Positions 1-13,400 of a stretch of 64,000 nt of DNA are shown one piece after another (position 1 is the first letter of the stretch; each line of letters starts with the position of its first letter). The stretch spans positions 3,508,674 to 3,572,673 of the forward strand of contig ML133488.1 in NCBI GenBank assembly GCA_003864495.1, given 5' to 3'. This DNA comes from Nemopilema nomurai (taxonomy: Eukaryota; Cnidaria; Scyphozoa; Rhizostomeae; Rhizostomatidae). Under the pieces are notes generated by a model. It made no database searches. It was not told the origin of the DNA and worked only from the letters and a program-made list of their open reading frames with translations. The position numbers were made by a program, and so were the translations under genes.

Positions 1-2330
1 CCTTTCTTCTAGAGCATCTCTCCACTGTTCTAGGTTTTCTTCCAGGACCTCTTTTTCACGAGCGCACAATACCACATCATCTGCGAACATCATCTGCCAG
101 GGGGATTCCAGTCTTCTGCCTTCTGTTAGGGAGTCCATAATGATGGTAAACAGGAAAGGGCTAAGGGCAGATCCCTGGTGTAATCCGACTTCTATTGGAA
201 AGGCTTCTGTGGTTCCAACAGCGCACCTGACCTCTGTCGTACATCCCTCGTACATGTCAGCAACCACCCTAATGTACTTTTCTGGTACTCCTTTATCTCG
301 CATGCACCAGTAGAGCTCTTCTCTAGGTACCCTGTCATAGGCCTTCTCTAGGTCTATGAACACACCATGCAGATCTTCTTCACATTCAATGAACTTTTCT
401 TGTAACTGGCGCAAGGTAAAGATGGCATCTGTCGTAGATTTGCCTTTCATGAATGCAAACTGTTCATTGCATATCTCCACAATACTTCTTAGGCGGTTAT
501 CATGTACCCTAGCATACAATTTCATACTATGACACATGAGCTTGATACCTCTGAAGTTTCCACATGCCAAGATATCGCCCTTGTTCTTGAATATTGGTAT
601 ATTCGTGCTTCTCCGCCATTGCTCTGGTATTCTCTCCACGTTCAAGATCTTGTTAAATTCTCGCTTCAGATACTCCGCACCAGACGTCCCTAAGCACTTC
701 CACATTTCAACTGGTAAATTGTCGGGGCCCACTGCTTTGCCATTTTTCATCTTCTTCAGAGCATTCTCCACCTCTTCTGAGGCGATCTCCGGGATTTCTT
801 CTTCTATCCTCCGCTGTGGCTCTTGTCTGATTGTTCTTGGATTTTCCTCATTCAAAAGTTTGCTAAAGTATTCTTTCCATCTGTTGAGAATCATTGCATC
901 CTCTACCAGCACGTTGCCTTCTTCGTCCTTGATTATCTTTGTCTGGTATATGTCCTTTGAGTTCTTGTCCTTCTGTTTGGCAATCCTGAGTGCACGCTTT
1001 TGATCATCTACAGTTTCCATGTCTTCATACAACCTTTGATGTGCCTTTGCTTTTGCTCTTGCTACAGCCCTCTTGGCTTCTTTCTTTGCATTTTTGTAGG
1101 CCTCTTTATTCACCAAGTTATTGTCCTTGTCTAGGGTCTTCTTGGTTTCTTTCTTTTTCTTGATGTGTTGCTGAACCTCCTCATTCCACCACCATGTCTT
1201 CTTGTTCGGTTTGCGTTTTCCAGATGTTTTCCCCAAGATTTCCTCACCCAACTGTCTTAGGTCTTCTGTCACAGTTTCCCAGTTCTGACATCCATCTCCC
1301 TCTCTCAAAGTAAGCCTATCTCTTGCTGCGCTAGCAAATTCGTCTTGCACATTTCGATCGGCCAGTTTCCACCACTTTGTTCTAGGTACACCTGTTTGTT
1401 TCTTCATTTCTAATTTCTTCCCATTCAGCGAACACACTAGTGGTCTGTGTTGACTCGTTACACTCTCACCTAAGATTACCTTGCAGTCTTTGATGTTTTC
1501 TTTTTCATTTGTCCTCCATAATATGTAGTCAATCTGGGATTCTGTTCCTCCACTTTTATCCACGTTATCTTGTGCCTCTCAGCTTTCTTAAAGAAAGTGC
1601 TAACAACTCGTAGACTGTGTCTCGCGGCAAAGTCAACAAACTGATCACCCGCTTCATTGCTCTCCCCCACTCCATGTATTCCAATAACCTCTTCTTTTCC
1701 AATGTTATCATTTCCACAGTGGCCATTGAAATCTCCTCCAATCCATAACTTTTCGCTCCTTGACACCTCCCTCAATTCGTCCTCAAGTTCTTCATAAAAT
1801 TCCTCCTTTTCCTCTGCTCTACAGCTGGTCTGTGGGGCATAGGCGCTCATGATGTTTACTATTTCACCCCCTATATCAGTTCTCAACCAGATGATTCTGT
1901 CAGATCTTCGTTTTACACTCAGAACTCCTTTTTTCAGATTGTCATCCAAGATTATCCCCACCCCATTTCGTCTGCTATCTGCACCAGTGTAGAATAGTTT
2001 AAAACCATTTCCAAGTTCTTTTGCTTTGTCTCCCTTCCACTTTGTCTCCTGAACACACATGATGTTTAATTTCCGCCTCTCCATAAAGTCTACAATCTCC
2101 TGCCCTTTTCCTGTCATACTTCCAACATTTAACGTGGCTAGCCTCCATGTCTTGCCCTTTTTCTCCTCTTCATTTCTTTTACTTCTTCTTTGAGCTATCT
2201 TCTTTAGTCGTATCCGCTCTTGATACGGTAGCCGTATCCGATTTCTCACAAGTGTACGGCGATGTTCTTGCGCGTCGCATACAGGGGACGCCCTAGCCAT
2301 GTCTGAATTCATTTGATCCGCCATATCCAT
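1..2330 (-). pseudogene. LINE polyprotein: endonuclease plus reverse transcriptase, one frameshift
   Basis: The ORF opens at 2330 and reads an EEP-type endonuclease with the hallmarks LNVGSM, the QETKW catalytic motif, YAPQ and GGDFNGH. Near 1563-1568 the reading frame slips by one base: the ITW of the endonuclease is followed out of frame by a short false tail ending at 1476, while the +1 frame continues with SQIDYILWR, the end of the endonuclease fold. That second frame stays open wherever I translated it down to position 1. It carries the RT blocks NFRGIKLM, QFAFMKGKSTTDA, FIDLEKAYDRV, LHQGSALSP and FADDVV (RT motif C). The protein would link nicking and target-primed reverse transcription. 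One frameshift in about 2.3 kb suggests a recent insertion; a sequencing error is also possible. Confidence 0.85.
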
Positions 2331-2540
2331 AAAAGTTGAAGCAGAATTTTACGCCGGATGCCCTTCCTGCCGCATCCCTCCCCATTTATCCGGGCTTGGG
2401 ACCGGCACCTCATCCAGCCAGGTGTGACCCCAACCAACCTTTAAACCCCAAAAGGCAAAGGCCATTGGTCGAGCTGTTAACTCCGGGTAAAGCACCATCC
2501 AACCGTATTCAGTGGCTGGGTTCAGTGGCTGCCTTGATAT
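1..2540 (-). mobile_element. RTE/CFDP2-like non-LTR retrotransposon (LINE), 3' part beyond window
   Basis: Minus-strand LINE with a 5' leader (about 2335-2540), an apurinic-type endonuclease (2330 downward) and a reverse transcriptase running off the window at position 1. The leader has a GC-rich segment (about 2350-2420) of a kind I recall from similar elements in other animals, but I cannot name the family. The 5' limit near 2540 is a guess from base composition. It lies antisense and just upstream of the first visible thiolase exon, so it probably sits in an intron of that gene. The 3' end and any target-site duplication are outside the window. Confidence 0.85.
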
Positions 2541-2773
2541 TTTACTATAATGCTTGTTTATTGTATTGTTGCAACTTTTTCAGAGGATATGAAACTCATG
2601 CTTAAACAATGTAAAATACTGGCCCAAGTTCAAAAATACCCTTTCTAGTCAGTTGTTATATGTTTTATTGTCAAAATTGATAGAATAACATGTTCTCAAT
2701 TTGGCAAATGAATTTCATTGCCTAATACAGTTTGCTGTTCAAGTCTTGTTACTACAAAGTTTAACACTTGCAG

Positions 2774-5700
2774 GTTTTGAAAAAATGGATAGAGGATTGT
2801 CGTCCAAGTACCATGATAGAGTTCATCCTGTGGACAGACATTTTGATCACATGACCAGTCTTGGCGCGTCTCCAGGGCTCATTAACAAGAAGGTCAATAA
2901 GATGACATCCGATGTTGTAAAGGTATAAATACACTTGCTATACCTGGATGTTTTTTTATTCGCCGCATTTCTATCGTAACTAAGTAACTAAGATAAGCCG
3001 AATCTGATCTGTGTTGCAGTTTTGACATCAGTAATCCATCTGAAATACCAGTGGTTTTGTCCTTGTGGCTTAATCTAGAATACCTAGCTGCACTTATCTG
3101 GAGCTTCTAGATTCAGCTCTCCAGAGATTCTAGTGTTCCTGTAAGGACCTATCGTGCCTGTGGACATCTGAATGTATATTGTGGGCCAAAAGTAGTAATC
3201 AGCAATGCTACTGCGCTCAGCAAAGGTTAAAGGCCTACCAGAATGCGCAACAAAGACCTATTAACTGAACTACCTCGCTGTCTTTTTACGATTAATGTGC
3301 CGCATGTTCTGCTGGACTTAATTTTAGCTCTTCGCATATGCTACCAAAGAGCATGCCGAAAAATACAAGTCAACACCCCGTCAACTGGCCAAGATCGCCT
3401 ACAAGAACCACTGTCATAGTGTTAATAATCCCTATGCCTGCTTGCAAAAGAAGTTTCCACTTCAAGCGATAGAGAAGTGCCCAATGATTTGCGACCCGAT
3501 CACGCTGCTCATGAGTGCGCCCACTGCAGATGGAGCTGCTGCTGCTGTTGTCTGCACTGAGGAGTTCATGATATCACGTGGGCTACAGGTGACGTATGAA
3601 GTATCTACTACGCTTTCTGCAAAAAGGGCCCCAAACACCTCCTTGTTTTCATTCGCTTTTGCCACTTATGTAGCACACCAACAACAACCAAAGACAATGT
3701 CGGTAATAATGTGCAGCCTTAATAGAATCTGGGGAGAAAGGATTGACGTGAAATTAGATTGACTTTGTTTTCCAGCATAAAAGTGTTGTTAATAGAAATG
3801 AAGGGTAACGATGAAACGAGTTTGAGAATTGTTAGTTGTGTTCTTAGACTTTTAGTTTGTAGGTTAGCATTTCGAAGAATTGTGTTCATTGATTTTCAAT
3901 CGTTTTAACATGAAAAACAATCTTCACCTCGAATAATTGTCACTAACTGACAACATCAAGAATATCCAGTTTTGGTAATGGCTTAACTAAGCCAAGGTAA
4001 AATGCTTTTTGTGAAAAAAAATTTTCTTGAAAAATTCAATCCTGGCAGCTTCTGTGATGCGATCTGATCTTACTATATTCCTGACCCATGGTATGCTACA
4101 GAGATCATTATTTACGACAGACATCATTATTTAGTTAAACTAATTTCTGATATGCAATATTGAATCATTGTATATGAATTTGGGCAATACCTCGCTTTTG
4201 TGCAGAAAAACGCAGTGGAGATTGTTGCCCAAGAAATGGTCACCGACTTGCCATCATCATTTGGGAGAAGCTTCATCGACCTTTCAGGTTATGCAATGGC
4301 GAAACAGGCCGCTCGGCAATGCTATTCAAAAAGTGGACTCACATCCTCTGATGTCGACGTACTGGAAGTTCATGACTGTTTTTCTTCAAATGAAGTGAGT
4401 GTTTTCTATTTTCAAGGAATCTACTTTGCTCGTTTTTCAAAATCTTCTCTTCCTTTTGTACTTCCTTGCCAGACATTGCAAATTTACTTCCATGTTCCAA
4501 CATACCCTGCTGTTGAACTGCAACTTGGGTTATACTTGCCTGATGCCTCTTGTCACTTTTGTAGGTTAAATACTCAAGCATGCTTAACAATTTGATTAAT
4601 GCTTGTAGTTTTCAAAGAAGTCATTTGAAGTCTTGGAAGCTTCTGTGGCCACTTGTTGATAGGTTTTTAAGACCCTTATATTCATGGTTATGTTTTTCTA
4701 TACCTTGAATTGCTACACTGTAACATGTAGGTTTCTAATTTTCCGTTTTGAGATGCTGATGTACGAAGCTCTTGGGCTATGTAATGAAGGAAAAGGTGGC
4801 GAATTGATCGACGGAGCTGAATGGATCAAAAACTCTCAGGGTTTGCTTCTTGTCTCTCATTCTCTGATGCAAGCTCTCTTCAGTCTCAAAAGGACGTTCT
4901 ATTACGTGTTAAAGTAATAGAGCTCGTTAGGACCCGTCGATGAGGCAAAATGGAGATTCAATAAATCTTTTATCTTACTTTCAGTCTAAGAATCATTTCT
5001 GCATAAAAGTTTGAAATTATACTATCTGGATGACTCAAGGAGTGCTTGTTATTTAGGCTGAATATTCACATTGAATATATCAATATTCTCTAGGCAGTGA
5101 TCTTTGTCTGCTGGGCAATCGCTGGGTCGTTAATCCATCTGGTGGACTGGAATCTAAAGGTGAGTGTATTGATCATTTGTGGGTGCTGCTTTTGACAATG
5201 AAATCAGCATTACCGTGCACCCTTATGCGTTTGATTTGCTTCCAATACCCAAAAAACAGTGACTTGTTTACGATCCTCACCTGATTGAGTATATAGCCCT
5301 GTTTACTCTACAGTTAATAACCTGGTTTAACGGTAACAGAAGTCAACAATCTCTTTATTGTACACGCAGCTGAGCTGGGTTGAGCCAACCCTTCTCTGGG
5401 GTTGCGTTGATGCAAACTTGGGCTGGACCTAGGCCAGGGTTCAGGCTAAGACTCGTGCGAACGTTATTAGGCCATTCATGAAAAACTTCATTAGATGTGT
5501 AACCAGTGGAAGACTAAGCTCTTGCAATTTAGTGAGCGAAAATGTGCTAAGATAAGATCGCAAAAGAGACATTGTCATGAGATGACGACGTTATGTTACG
5601 AAGTCTACGCTGAAGTTGGTTTTCACCCGGCTTACAAACTGTAGTGTAAACAGTGCTTAAAAATGCAGGCGTAACCACCTTCAGTGAAATATTGAACTAC

Positions 5701-6675
5701 AGTTGAATCTGGTTAGCTTGTACTTTCACCAATTCGTGCTAACCTGCAATCTCTCTTGGATTTTACTGTATTGAGTTGTACCCTTATCGATTCGGAGAGT
5801 TTTCAAGTTAGATTATTTCCGTATTCCTATTGAAGCTTCGACTTAACAGGATTCAGTTGTGTTTGTATGCAAGGCTTGTAACTTCCTACATCCTGCTAAG
5901 GAAGATGAAACACGCACGATTTACACATCCCTGTTTTGTTTTGGGAATTGTTCCCGTAAACGTGATTAGAAGCAGGTGAATGCTTTTTGAATATTTTTTT
6001 TCAAGGACATCCGATTGGGGCGACTGGTCTTGCTCAGTGCGCAGAAATTAATTGGCAGGTGGGATATTACGACACGCCATATCCTATTCTAAAGAAATCT
6101 GTTTGTTTCAATGCGATGCTTTTTGTTAAAGAGCTTTTCTGCGTTCTGGCATCATGGCAGCTGTTATATGTAGAGTGGCTTGTGTCTATTACTGATAATG
6201 ACATAGTCACAGAGAACTCGATGTAATATTTTGTAATAAGGTGATGTAAACAGGGGTACAGAGGAAAATTCATACGTTGAAACTTTAGGAAACTGTACCA
6301 AAATTCAAAGTATATGTATGTTGTAAATGGAAGCACTTTTTTAGTACTTCAAGTATGCCTTGCAAAGAAGTGTTTGCATTTGTTTCAATCTTGCTTATTG
6401 ACAAAAAATATTGCAAAGAGAAAAGGTTCATTAAAGTATTTTGCAAGGTGCCCTTTCTTTATTTTTCTGTGTTTCTTGATATTGCTCCTTATCCGTTTTT
6501 GAAACTCAAAATCTTTGATTTTTTACAGCTTCGTGGTATTGCGGACAAGCGGCAAGTCGACTCTGCGCGTGTCGGCATGCAGCATAATTTTGGCATCGGT
6601 GGAGCGGCTGTTGTCACTTTATACAAGAAATACAGCGCTTCTGAGGATCCATCGAATTTTGTCGCAAAATTATGA
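2774..6675 (+). CDS. SCP2: SCPx-type peroxisomal 3-ketoacyl-CoA thiolase (SCP2 long-form thiolase part), 5' end missing
   Basis: Seven exons with consistent phases: 2774-2922, 3328-3588, 4206-4394, 4753-4840, 5094-5159, 6006-6058 and 6529-6675 (stop TGA). They give 317 residues matching the human SCP2 thiolase domain from about residue 125 on. Diagnostic stretches are [53 protein letters not shown], the catalytic-loop [14 protein letters not shown] and [15 protein letters not shown]. The family cleaves branched-chain and bile-acid 3-oxoacyl-CoAs in peroxisomes. The N-terminal quarter with the nucleophilic cysteine must lie left of the window. The protein ends at NFVAKL, directly after the thiolase fold, so there is no C-terminal sterol-carrier (SCP2) domain. 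An AATAAA at 6725 suits the 3' end. Identification is firm; peroxisomal location is inferred from family, and no clear PTS1 tail is visible. Confidence 0.93.
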
Positions 6676-6724
6676 TGAAAGGATTCTAATTGAATATTTC
6701 AACCTCATTCTGCTGCAAATTGTT

Positions 6725-6730
6725 AATAAA
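6725..6730 (+). promoter_or_regulatory. poly(A) signal of thiolase gene
   Basis: AATAAA lies 50 bases after the thiolase stop codon. Confidence 0.5.
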
Positions 6731-6833
6731 TGTTTGTCGTTTTTGTCGTTTCTTAATTTCTCTTGCACCATTGCTTTTATGCTAATCTACGCCTGCGTTC
6801 ACCATATGCGCTCTTCTGAGACATGTGCCATCG

Positions 6834-6908
6834 TTCACTTGAAACATCAATGCCTGCATTCACTTGAGACACCTATGTCTATTTTCAACTGAATCATCTA
6901 TGTCTGCA
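6834..6908. repeat. three imperfect 25-bp tandem units
   Basis: Units start at 6834, 6859 and 6884. Each begins TTCA(A/C)(C/T)TGA and contains ATCAATGCCTGCA, CACCTATGTCTAT or ATCTATGTCTGCA. A weaker fourth unit may precede them around 6796. No function is suggested. Confidence 0.5.
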
Positions 6909-7420
6909 TTTATATGTAGTTTATATCAGTTAGCTAGTTCTATTGTCAATGAATATAAATCAGAAGTAAACAAGGAAATTATTTTTCTTTACGCGTCTTC
7001 TAGATCCGTTCCCAGAAACTTGGGAACGTTTTACAATTACTTACTTTCCTAACTAAGTTAACAATGAACTGTCTAAGGTCCACCCCTTTCTTGGTGCAAT
7101 CTTGTTTTAGTTTATGATTTGCAGATTGTATTTTTTATTTATGTTATTGATTGAATGGGGACATATGTTTAAAAGACAGGTTTTCACTTTCGAAAGCCCA
7201 GTGTAAGGAAAACAATTTTTTCATTTTCTATCTTTGTTATCTTCCAAAATATTAGCAAAAATGTTAAAAGTCTAATAGAATGGGGAGGGGTGCTTATAAG
7301 CGACGGGGGTATGGCCAATTCCGCTGAAATTAATAGACGGGGGCGTCTGTTAGAGATACTAGAATTAGGCTCTCGGCGCACGAGCATGTTGTAGAGTGCT
7401 GTGCAGGCGAATTAGGAAAC

Positions 7421-10400
7421 ATGGCGGCCGTCAACGCAACCCCTTCGCATTTATTGAAAATTGTAGCATCTTCTGTTGCAATTGCAAGGAAAGCAGGGTC
7501 GGTAATTAGAGGAATATTGAAGGGTGGAGACTTAGGGATTGTGGATAAGGTATATTTTGACTCGTTTCCCCCATCGTTAATTTAGCATGCACACCTTCAG
7601 TATTGCAAATTGTTTATTGTTGTTACTCCAGGATGAAAAATATGCCTTTTTTTGTCGACACGCCCTGTCCATCAATGGTAGTATATGGGCTGTGACTTGC
7701 GACGAAAGACTTTTAAGATAATTGTTCAATTTGTTATAGTTAAGAGCTCACGCGTGTTTTGCAACTTGATGTAACTGATGCTGAATTAAAACAATGAAAT
7801 CGAGTGTATTGGGGCTTGGCTTTCGTTTGGAACTGATTTAAATAATCGTGGCTTAAATAATTTATGTTGCCGCATATCCTAAGTTGTGCATTATTTTCAT
7901 TAAAAAAAGTGTCATTTTATGCAGCAAAGAAACTTCATTATTCATATCCTTTTCTCCAGGATTTTCTTTGATCGTATCAGAAGCACATTTAAACCAGTCA
8001 TGTCTATTTAGCATTTGCTTCATTTGCTTCCATTCCTTCTATTCACAATTTTCTAGGAACCTGCATCAAGGATCCTTTTTGTTGTTTTGATGAGTAAAAA
8101 ACATTATACTCCAAAAGCATTTCTTCTTTAATTTTTTCTGAAAAGTACTAACACTACTGATATCATGGGAAAATAAATTAAAATCTACCAAGGCAGACAT
8201 AAAATGGTTGCAACGCATTCTTGATCACCTCATCAGTTTTTTTGCAGCAGGCAACTCTAGGATGTTTATTGTATTAAATCATCATTGGAACATTGTCATC
8301 TACAAGCCTGGTCAGAGTCTTTCTAGGCAGATGAAATTTGTTAGGAATCCAGAATGACATTTATAAGTATCATCAAATATATTAAATATCAAATATAAGG
8401 GCACCACCTGCCATCCTGAATGTTTTCAGAGTGCATCTTTGATTAAGTACTAAGCTACATTGAGACCAGAAGCTTGAAAAATCCTGCTATTGGCAATGTG
8501 ATGCTTAGCAATATCCGGTTCAGACCAACTACTCATGAAAGCTTATAAGTAATAATAATTAAATAAATTCAATTGAAGCAACAAATTAAAGGAGGAAACA
8601 CAATGTTTTCCTATTACCTTTTCCCATACTTCATCAAAATCACTGAAAACACATTCATTACATTACATTACACGAACTTAGTCAGGACATTACATTTGGG
8701 CATTTGTTTAGAGTTATTTTTATTGCAAAGGAGGATATGTTCACCATACCTTATCTATCTCCATTGCAATGTACTAGGTTTATGGACCCCAAAACATGTT
8801 TTTTCTTTTTTGAGTGATCAGAAACTTAAACTTTGTATTTGTATCTTCTGGAGACCAACAAGTTTTTTATTAGTAGCTGCTGACACCCACAAACACATAC
8901 ATAAGTTGAAAAAGATAACATCTGTATGGTTCCCTTATTTAGAGTGAACATGGTGCTGGAAAATTTGATCCCCAAACAGAGGCAGATCGTGCTGCACAAA
9001 GAATAATTGTTGGATCGCTAGCAAGGCAGTTTCCAGGTTTGAAAGTCATTGGGGAAGAGGTAAGACTACAATAATTTTTTACTTTCACCAGGAAATTTTT
9101 AGCATCATTTTTCTTTCAAGTCAATTAAGCATGTTAAACTTTTTTGATATTCAAGATTCTTTGAAATGTGAATTTGCTTTTTAAGGAAGATTGCAATACT
9201 GCTGATGAAGCTTCCTTGGTGCTAACATTGGATGATGATGTTTTAAAGCAGAAATGTCCTGAGGAACTTGCAAAGCTGAATATAGAGGATGTAAGTGTGT
9301 CCGTGTAGGCTTCCTGGTTAATTCATAATTTGATGACTGTTAACTTTTTATTTCACCAATTTGGTGAAATTTATCAAGCTGTTTCTTATGCTCCAATGCT
9401 GATCGGCCAGTTTCATCTGATGTTTTAGCTTGCAATATGCTGCTATTCAGGTATCGGCAATTAGCTTATGAAGATAGGTAGGGTCAGCCCTTGTTTTTTT
9501 GTTTTTGGCAGGTGTGTGACAAATTTTGCACCATATGAAGAGAGGCAGTTATCTGACCAGCCATATAGAGATCAAAATGAACAAACCATTATCTAACTTT
9601 GATTTTGTCCCTGATTTTTATCCCAATAATTAAACAGCCCCTATATGCCGGTAGAAATGTTTGTTATCGGAATGCTCACTTTAGTAGCATTTTACCCCCA
9701 TGCCATTCATTTTCTGAATTCTCTTCTAGTTTGTTGTTTGGGTTGATCCATTAGATGGCACAGCAGAATTCACTGAAGGTATGTGAAATAATTTTTTTAG
9801 TTTTCAAGCACTGCAGGATTTCAACCTGCATTGCAGTTAGCCTAGTTTTATAAATTTGTATTTGTATTTGTTTCTACCTTGCATCCGAAGATAGTTTTAG
9901 GACACTGAGAAGCTTAAGCTTATCAAGCAGTGTCCTGGTCCTTCCTCTCAATGTGACCACACCTTGTGATTCCTTATGCCTGGAATTACAGAGAGCTGGC
10001 AACTCTCCTCACTCTGGGTGAAAGTTTGGTCACCCCAGGGACTCGAAACACGGACCCTTGGGTCCTAGTCAGCGCCTCTAACCACTGAGCCATCCTCGCA
10101 CTTAAAAGAGGTACAAAACAGCTGAATTGGTAAATATAGAGCACTCAGCTTCAACTTCAGAAGAGTAAACTAGAAACAGCTGCTTAGTTAGCAAAAGACC
10201 TTCTATGCTTAAGTTTGATTTTTATTCTTTTCACTAGCGGACATTCTGCTCTGCATGTGTGGTCTTTTTAATTAACATTTTCACTTTATCCACGTTTATC
10301 ACAATCTGTGTACGAAATTCAGCGTTTTTCTTGAATTCACTTTGACAAATGACAGATTGTGAAATACTAAGCAATGCTAGTTAATTCTCCGAACAAACGA

Positions 10401-13400
10401 TGTATCATGGCAACGCATGTTAATTATGAAAGGAGTTTTGCAGCATTGGTTCTTTGATTGCCTGCCCGAATTGGATCAAGACTCAGTTGCCTGGAAATGA
10501 TAAAAGAGTTTTGATGTAGATTGGCGATCAACTGTTTTTATTGTTTCGAAACAAATAGACAGGATAGTGCCAGTCAACAATCGGGGATTTTCAGACGTCT
10601 GTTCGAGCACTTAAAATTTTTGATTTTATTGACTGCAGCTTTTTGAAGAGATATTTTTAAAGCTTCAATACATAACCTGCTCTTTTGTAGTTCGTATTAT
10701 TTTTCTGTACAGGACTTTTATTGCTGGCATACAAGGCTATCTTGAGAATGCTTTTTTATGTTCAGCCGATCAATAGAGCTAAGGTGCTGGAAAGTATGAT
10801 TGTGCGGTGATATACGCTCTTGATGACAAAATGGCCCAACCATATGATTTTCTAAAGTTCACCAACTGTTCCAGGCAAAATAAGTCCAAGTGCGAGAGGA
10901 AAGATAAGGAAATTCTACCATATTGTTTGTCATAAGTCAATTTCTGGAAAAATTTGAAATCGCTTACTGTTGGCTCTCCAAGTTGCCAAATGAAAGAACA
11001 GAAGAAAAGTTTAGATGGAATATTTCACCGATTTTTTACCCTAGGCGTAGATAATGGTTATCAGCCTTTTAACTTGCCTCAGATTTGATGGACCTGAAAC
11101 GTCGCTACCAATTTAAAGGAATATAGGCCACTTCACCCATAAAACCAAGAAACTCATAATTTTGCCATAATAGAAGTCCGATAGAGTTGCGGCTATTTTT
11201 TTAGATACGCAGTTTCCCTCGACTTGTTTATTGCTTATTATATTTGAAATAGAAGGAGTGGAAACATCAATTCCGCGTTGTCCTAAGGTTCACTGATATA
11301 ATGTAAGCGATGTTATGGATTGAACTCGTTTCTGAAGGAAACGGTGAAATGCTAATTTGCAGCGAAAACATTTTGGAGCATCCTGTACAGGGAATGGAGG
11401 AGTTCCTGCGTAGTCAGCCTCCGCAGGCGTCTGCAATCGCTTAATTTATATAACTTCAAATAACACTATGTTTCAATCTAACTTTAAATGCTATGAGCGA
11501 CCTTCATTTGAAAACGGATTCCTTCATTTGAAAACGGATTCCTTCATTACCCAACTAGACTAAGGATCTTAACAATCACGAAATACTAGAGTGTCCAAAT
11601 CTTGTTTCCACTGTTTCTCGCAATCGTAAAGTTGCATACAACAACACACTTGCTCTCATAATGTAAGGATATTTTGAAGTTTATCAAAAATATTCCTTGC
11701 GCTAATTGCTAACCGCAAAATTCATCATTGCTCTTTGCTCAACGTTATTTTAAAGGCGATTGAATTTCGCGTCTATCGAAATTTAGAAAGAACAACATCT
11801 CATCGAGTAAGTGAAGTGATTTTCGTCATTTTCTACAAGTTTTCACTCCTTTACAACAACAGAATTATCTACTTCTTTAACTACCATTTTAGATGCCTGT
11901 AACGTGAAAGTCATTAGCCGCTTACGAAACATAGCTGCATTGTTTTCTTCGGGGTGCACCAAAATGCGCCATGTTTTAGGCCCGTAAACTACTAACAGGA
12001 TTGTTGCATTCGTGATGAAGACTGAAATACAAAAAGGGAAATCCTTCAGCTCTTTTAACGACGTAGTAGTCGAGACGGGGAGGTAGAAAAGCCACGTGAG
12101 TAAGTTCACGAACATACCGAATCCAATGTAGCGCCCTTCTCTGAACTGCTGTGGAAGTTTCCTTGCTTTAAAGGTGTACAGAATAGATGTCAGTGATATC
12201 ATACCAGTGTATGCTACAAGTAGGTTGGTTGGGAGTGCTACATTGACGCACTGTATGAGGATGCTGCGGGATTCTCCGTTTGTCTCGCGAGCTACCGCTG
12301 GTGGTAGAAAGATGAACGACATTATACAAATTAGAACAGCTAGGCTGGCCAGGGAGGAGACAATTATCAGCTGGAATTTGTTCGAAAGCATGAGCGTAAC
12401 ACTTTGCCTCTTAACGCGATAATTGATTTTGAATATGCGCAGCAGTCTGTCTGCTTTGGTAAAGATGATTGAGTTGGACACCGCAGAGAGCACGCCGAAT
12501 ACTAACGGCCTTGAGTAGCAGAGGAGCAAGTGTGGCTTCACGAGGAACAGCAATGGATACATGAATGCTAAGGTTGAAATGGCAAGCTGTAGAAGAGACA
12601 GCTCGCGATTGGAAGAGCGCACGAGTGGTGTGTCCTTGAATACTGTGAACACAACCATTCCGCCAAGGCTAAAAGCTGAGCCTAATGAAGAGAAGACGAT
12701 GATAAGGATTCCGTGACTGGTATTGAACCCGAGATACGTTTCCTTTAGTTCAAGGCATTCGGTTTTGTTTGCATTTGAAATGCTTAGTTTAGGACACGGC
12801 TGGCACTTCTGGTTGCCTGCAGCGGCTTTGTATGTGTCTTGTGGGCAGCGGAGACATTTCCAGCAGCATTTTTTGTTCGTTTCGGTCAATGCATAATAAC
12901 CTGGGCCACACTCATCCGCACAGCGTGACATGGGCGCAACCAAGCTGCTCCCTGCAAAAGTGACAATTGTCCCATTCGAAAACGTGATCTGACGACTCTC
13001 GCTGTCCCATTGGCCAATTATCTGGAACTCTAGCTTGCCTTCTTTGGTTTGCCTAGTATTGACAAGTGAATAAGCTGCGATATTTGGATCCCCGTTCTGA
13101 TTGAAGTGAACATCTATGCCAGTCGATCCTTTAAATTTTAGCTGCTTCATGGCTTCCAATAACTTTGAGTGCAGCTGTGCGTCTTCAAGTCGGGCGTCCG
13201 TTTGGTTCTCAGAAAGAACCTTCGCCAGACCATAGGCAACCGCATACACCGCGTCAATGACGTTCGTTATTTTTATTCGCAGAGTGCTCGAGTGGTTTTG
13301 AAACCGGCCTAACTTTACGCACGAATCGGTGTACTCGTTACGGCTACTGTTGCATTTTGCAGCGTTGTAGAACAGTTGGTATACTTGTAGATCCTGAAAC

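Larger units (their letters stand above)
6676..7420 (+). other. intergenic: thiolase 3' UTR, tandem repeat and BPNT1 promoter
   Basis: No gene seen. Three imperfect 25-bp units (6834-6908) lie in the probable 3' UTR. The last hundred bases before the BPNT1 start are richer in GC than their surroundings, as expected of a promoter and 5' UTR. No TATA box is evident. Confidence 0.5.

Noticed and set aside
536..1003. 155-codon plus-strand ORF
   Set aside because: It is the complement of the LINE reverse transcriptase frame, which carries the real motifs.
8215..8260. Reverse-strand CTGATGA as hammerhead core
   Set aside because: No GAAA box at suitable distance and no stem I partner.
8573..8947. 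124-codon plus-strand ORF in BPNT1 intron 1
   Set aside because: It runs through the intron into the splice site of exon 2, is AT-driven and Phe/Leu-rich, and has no domain. The intron reading with phase-0 exons explains the locus.
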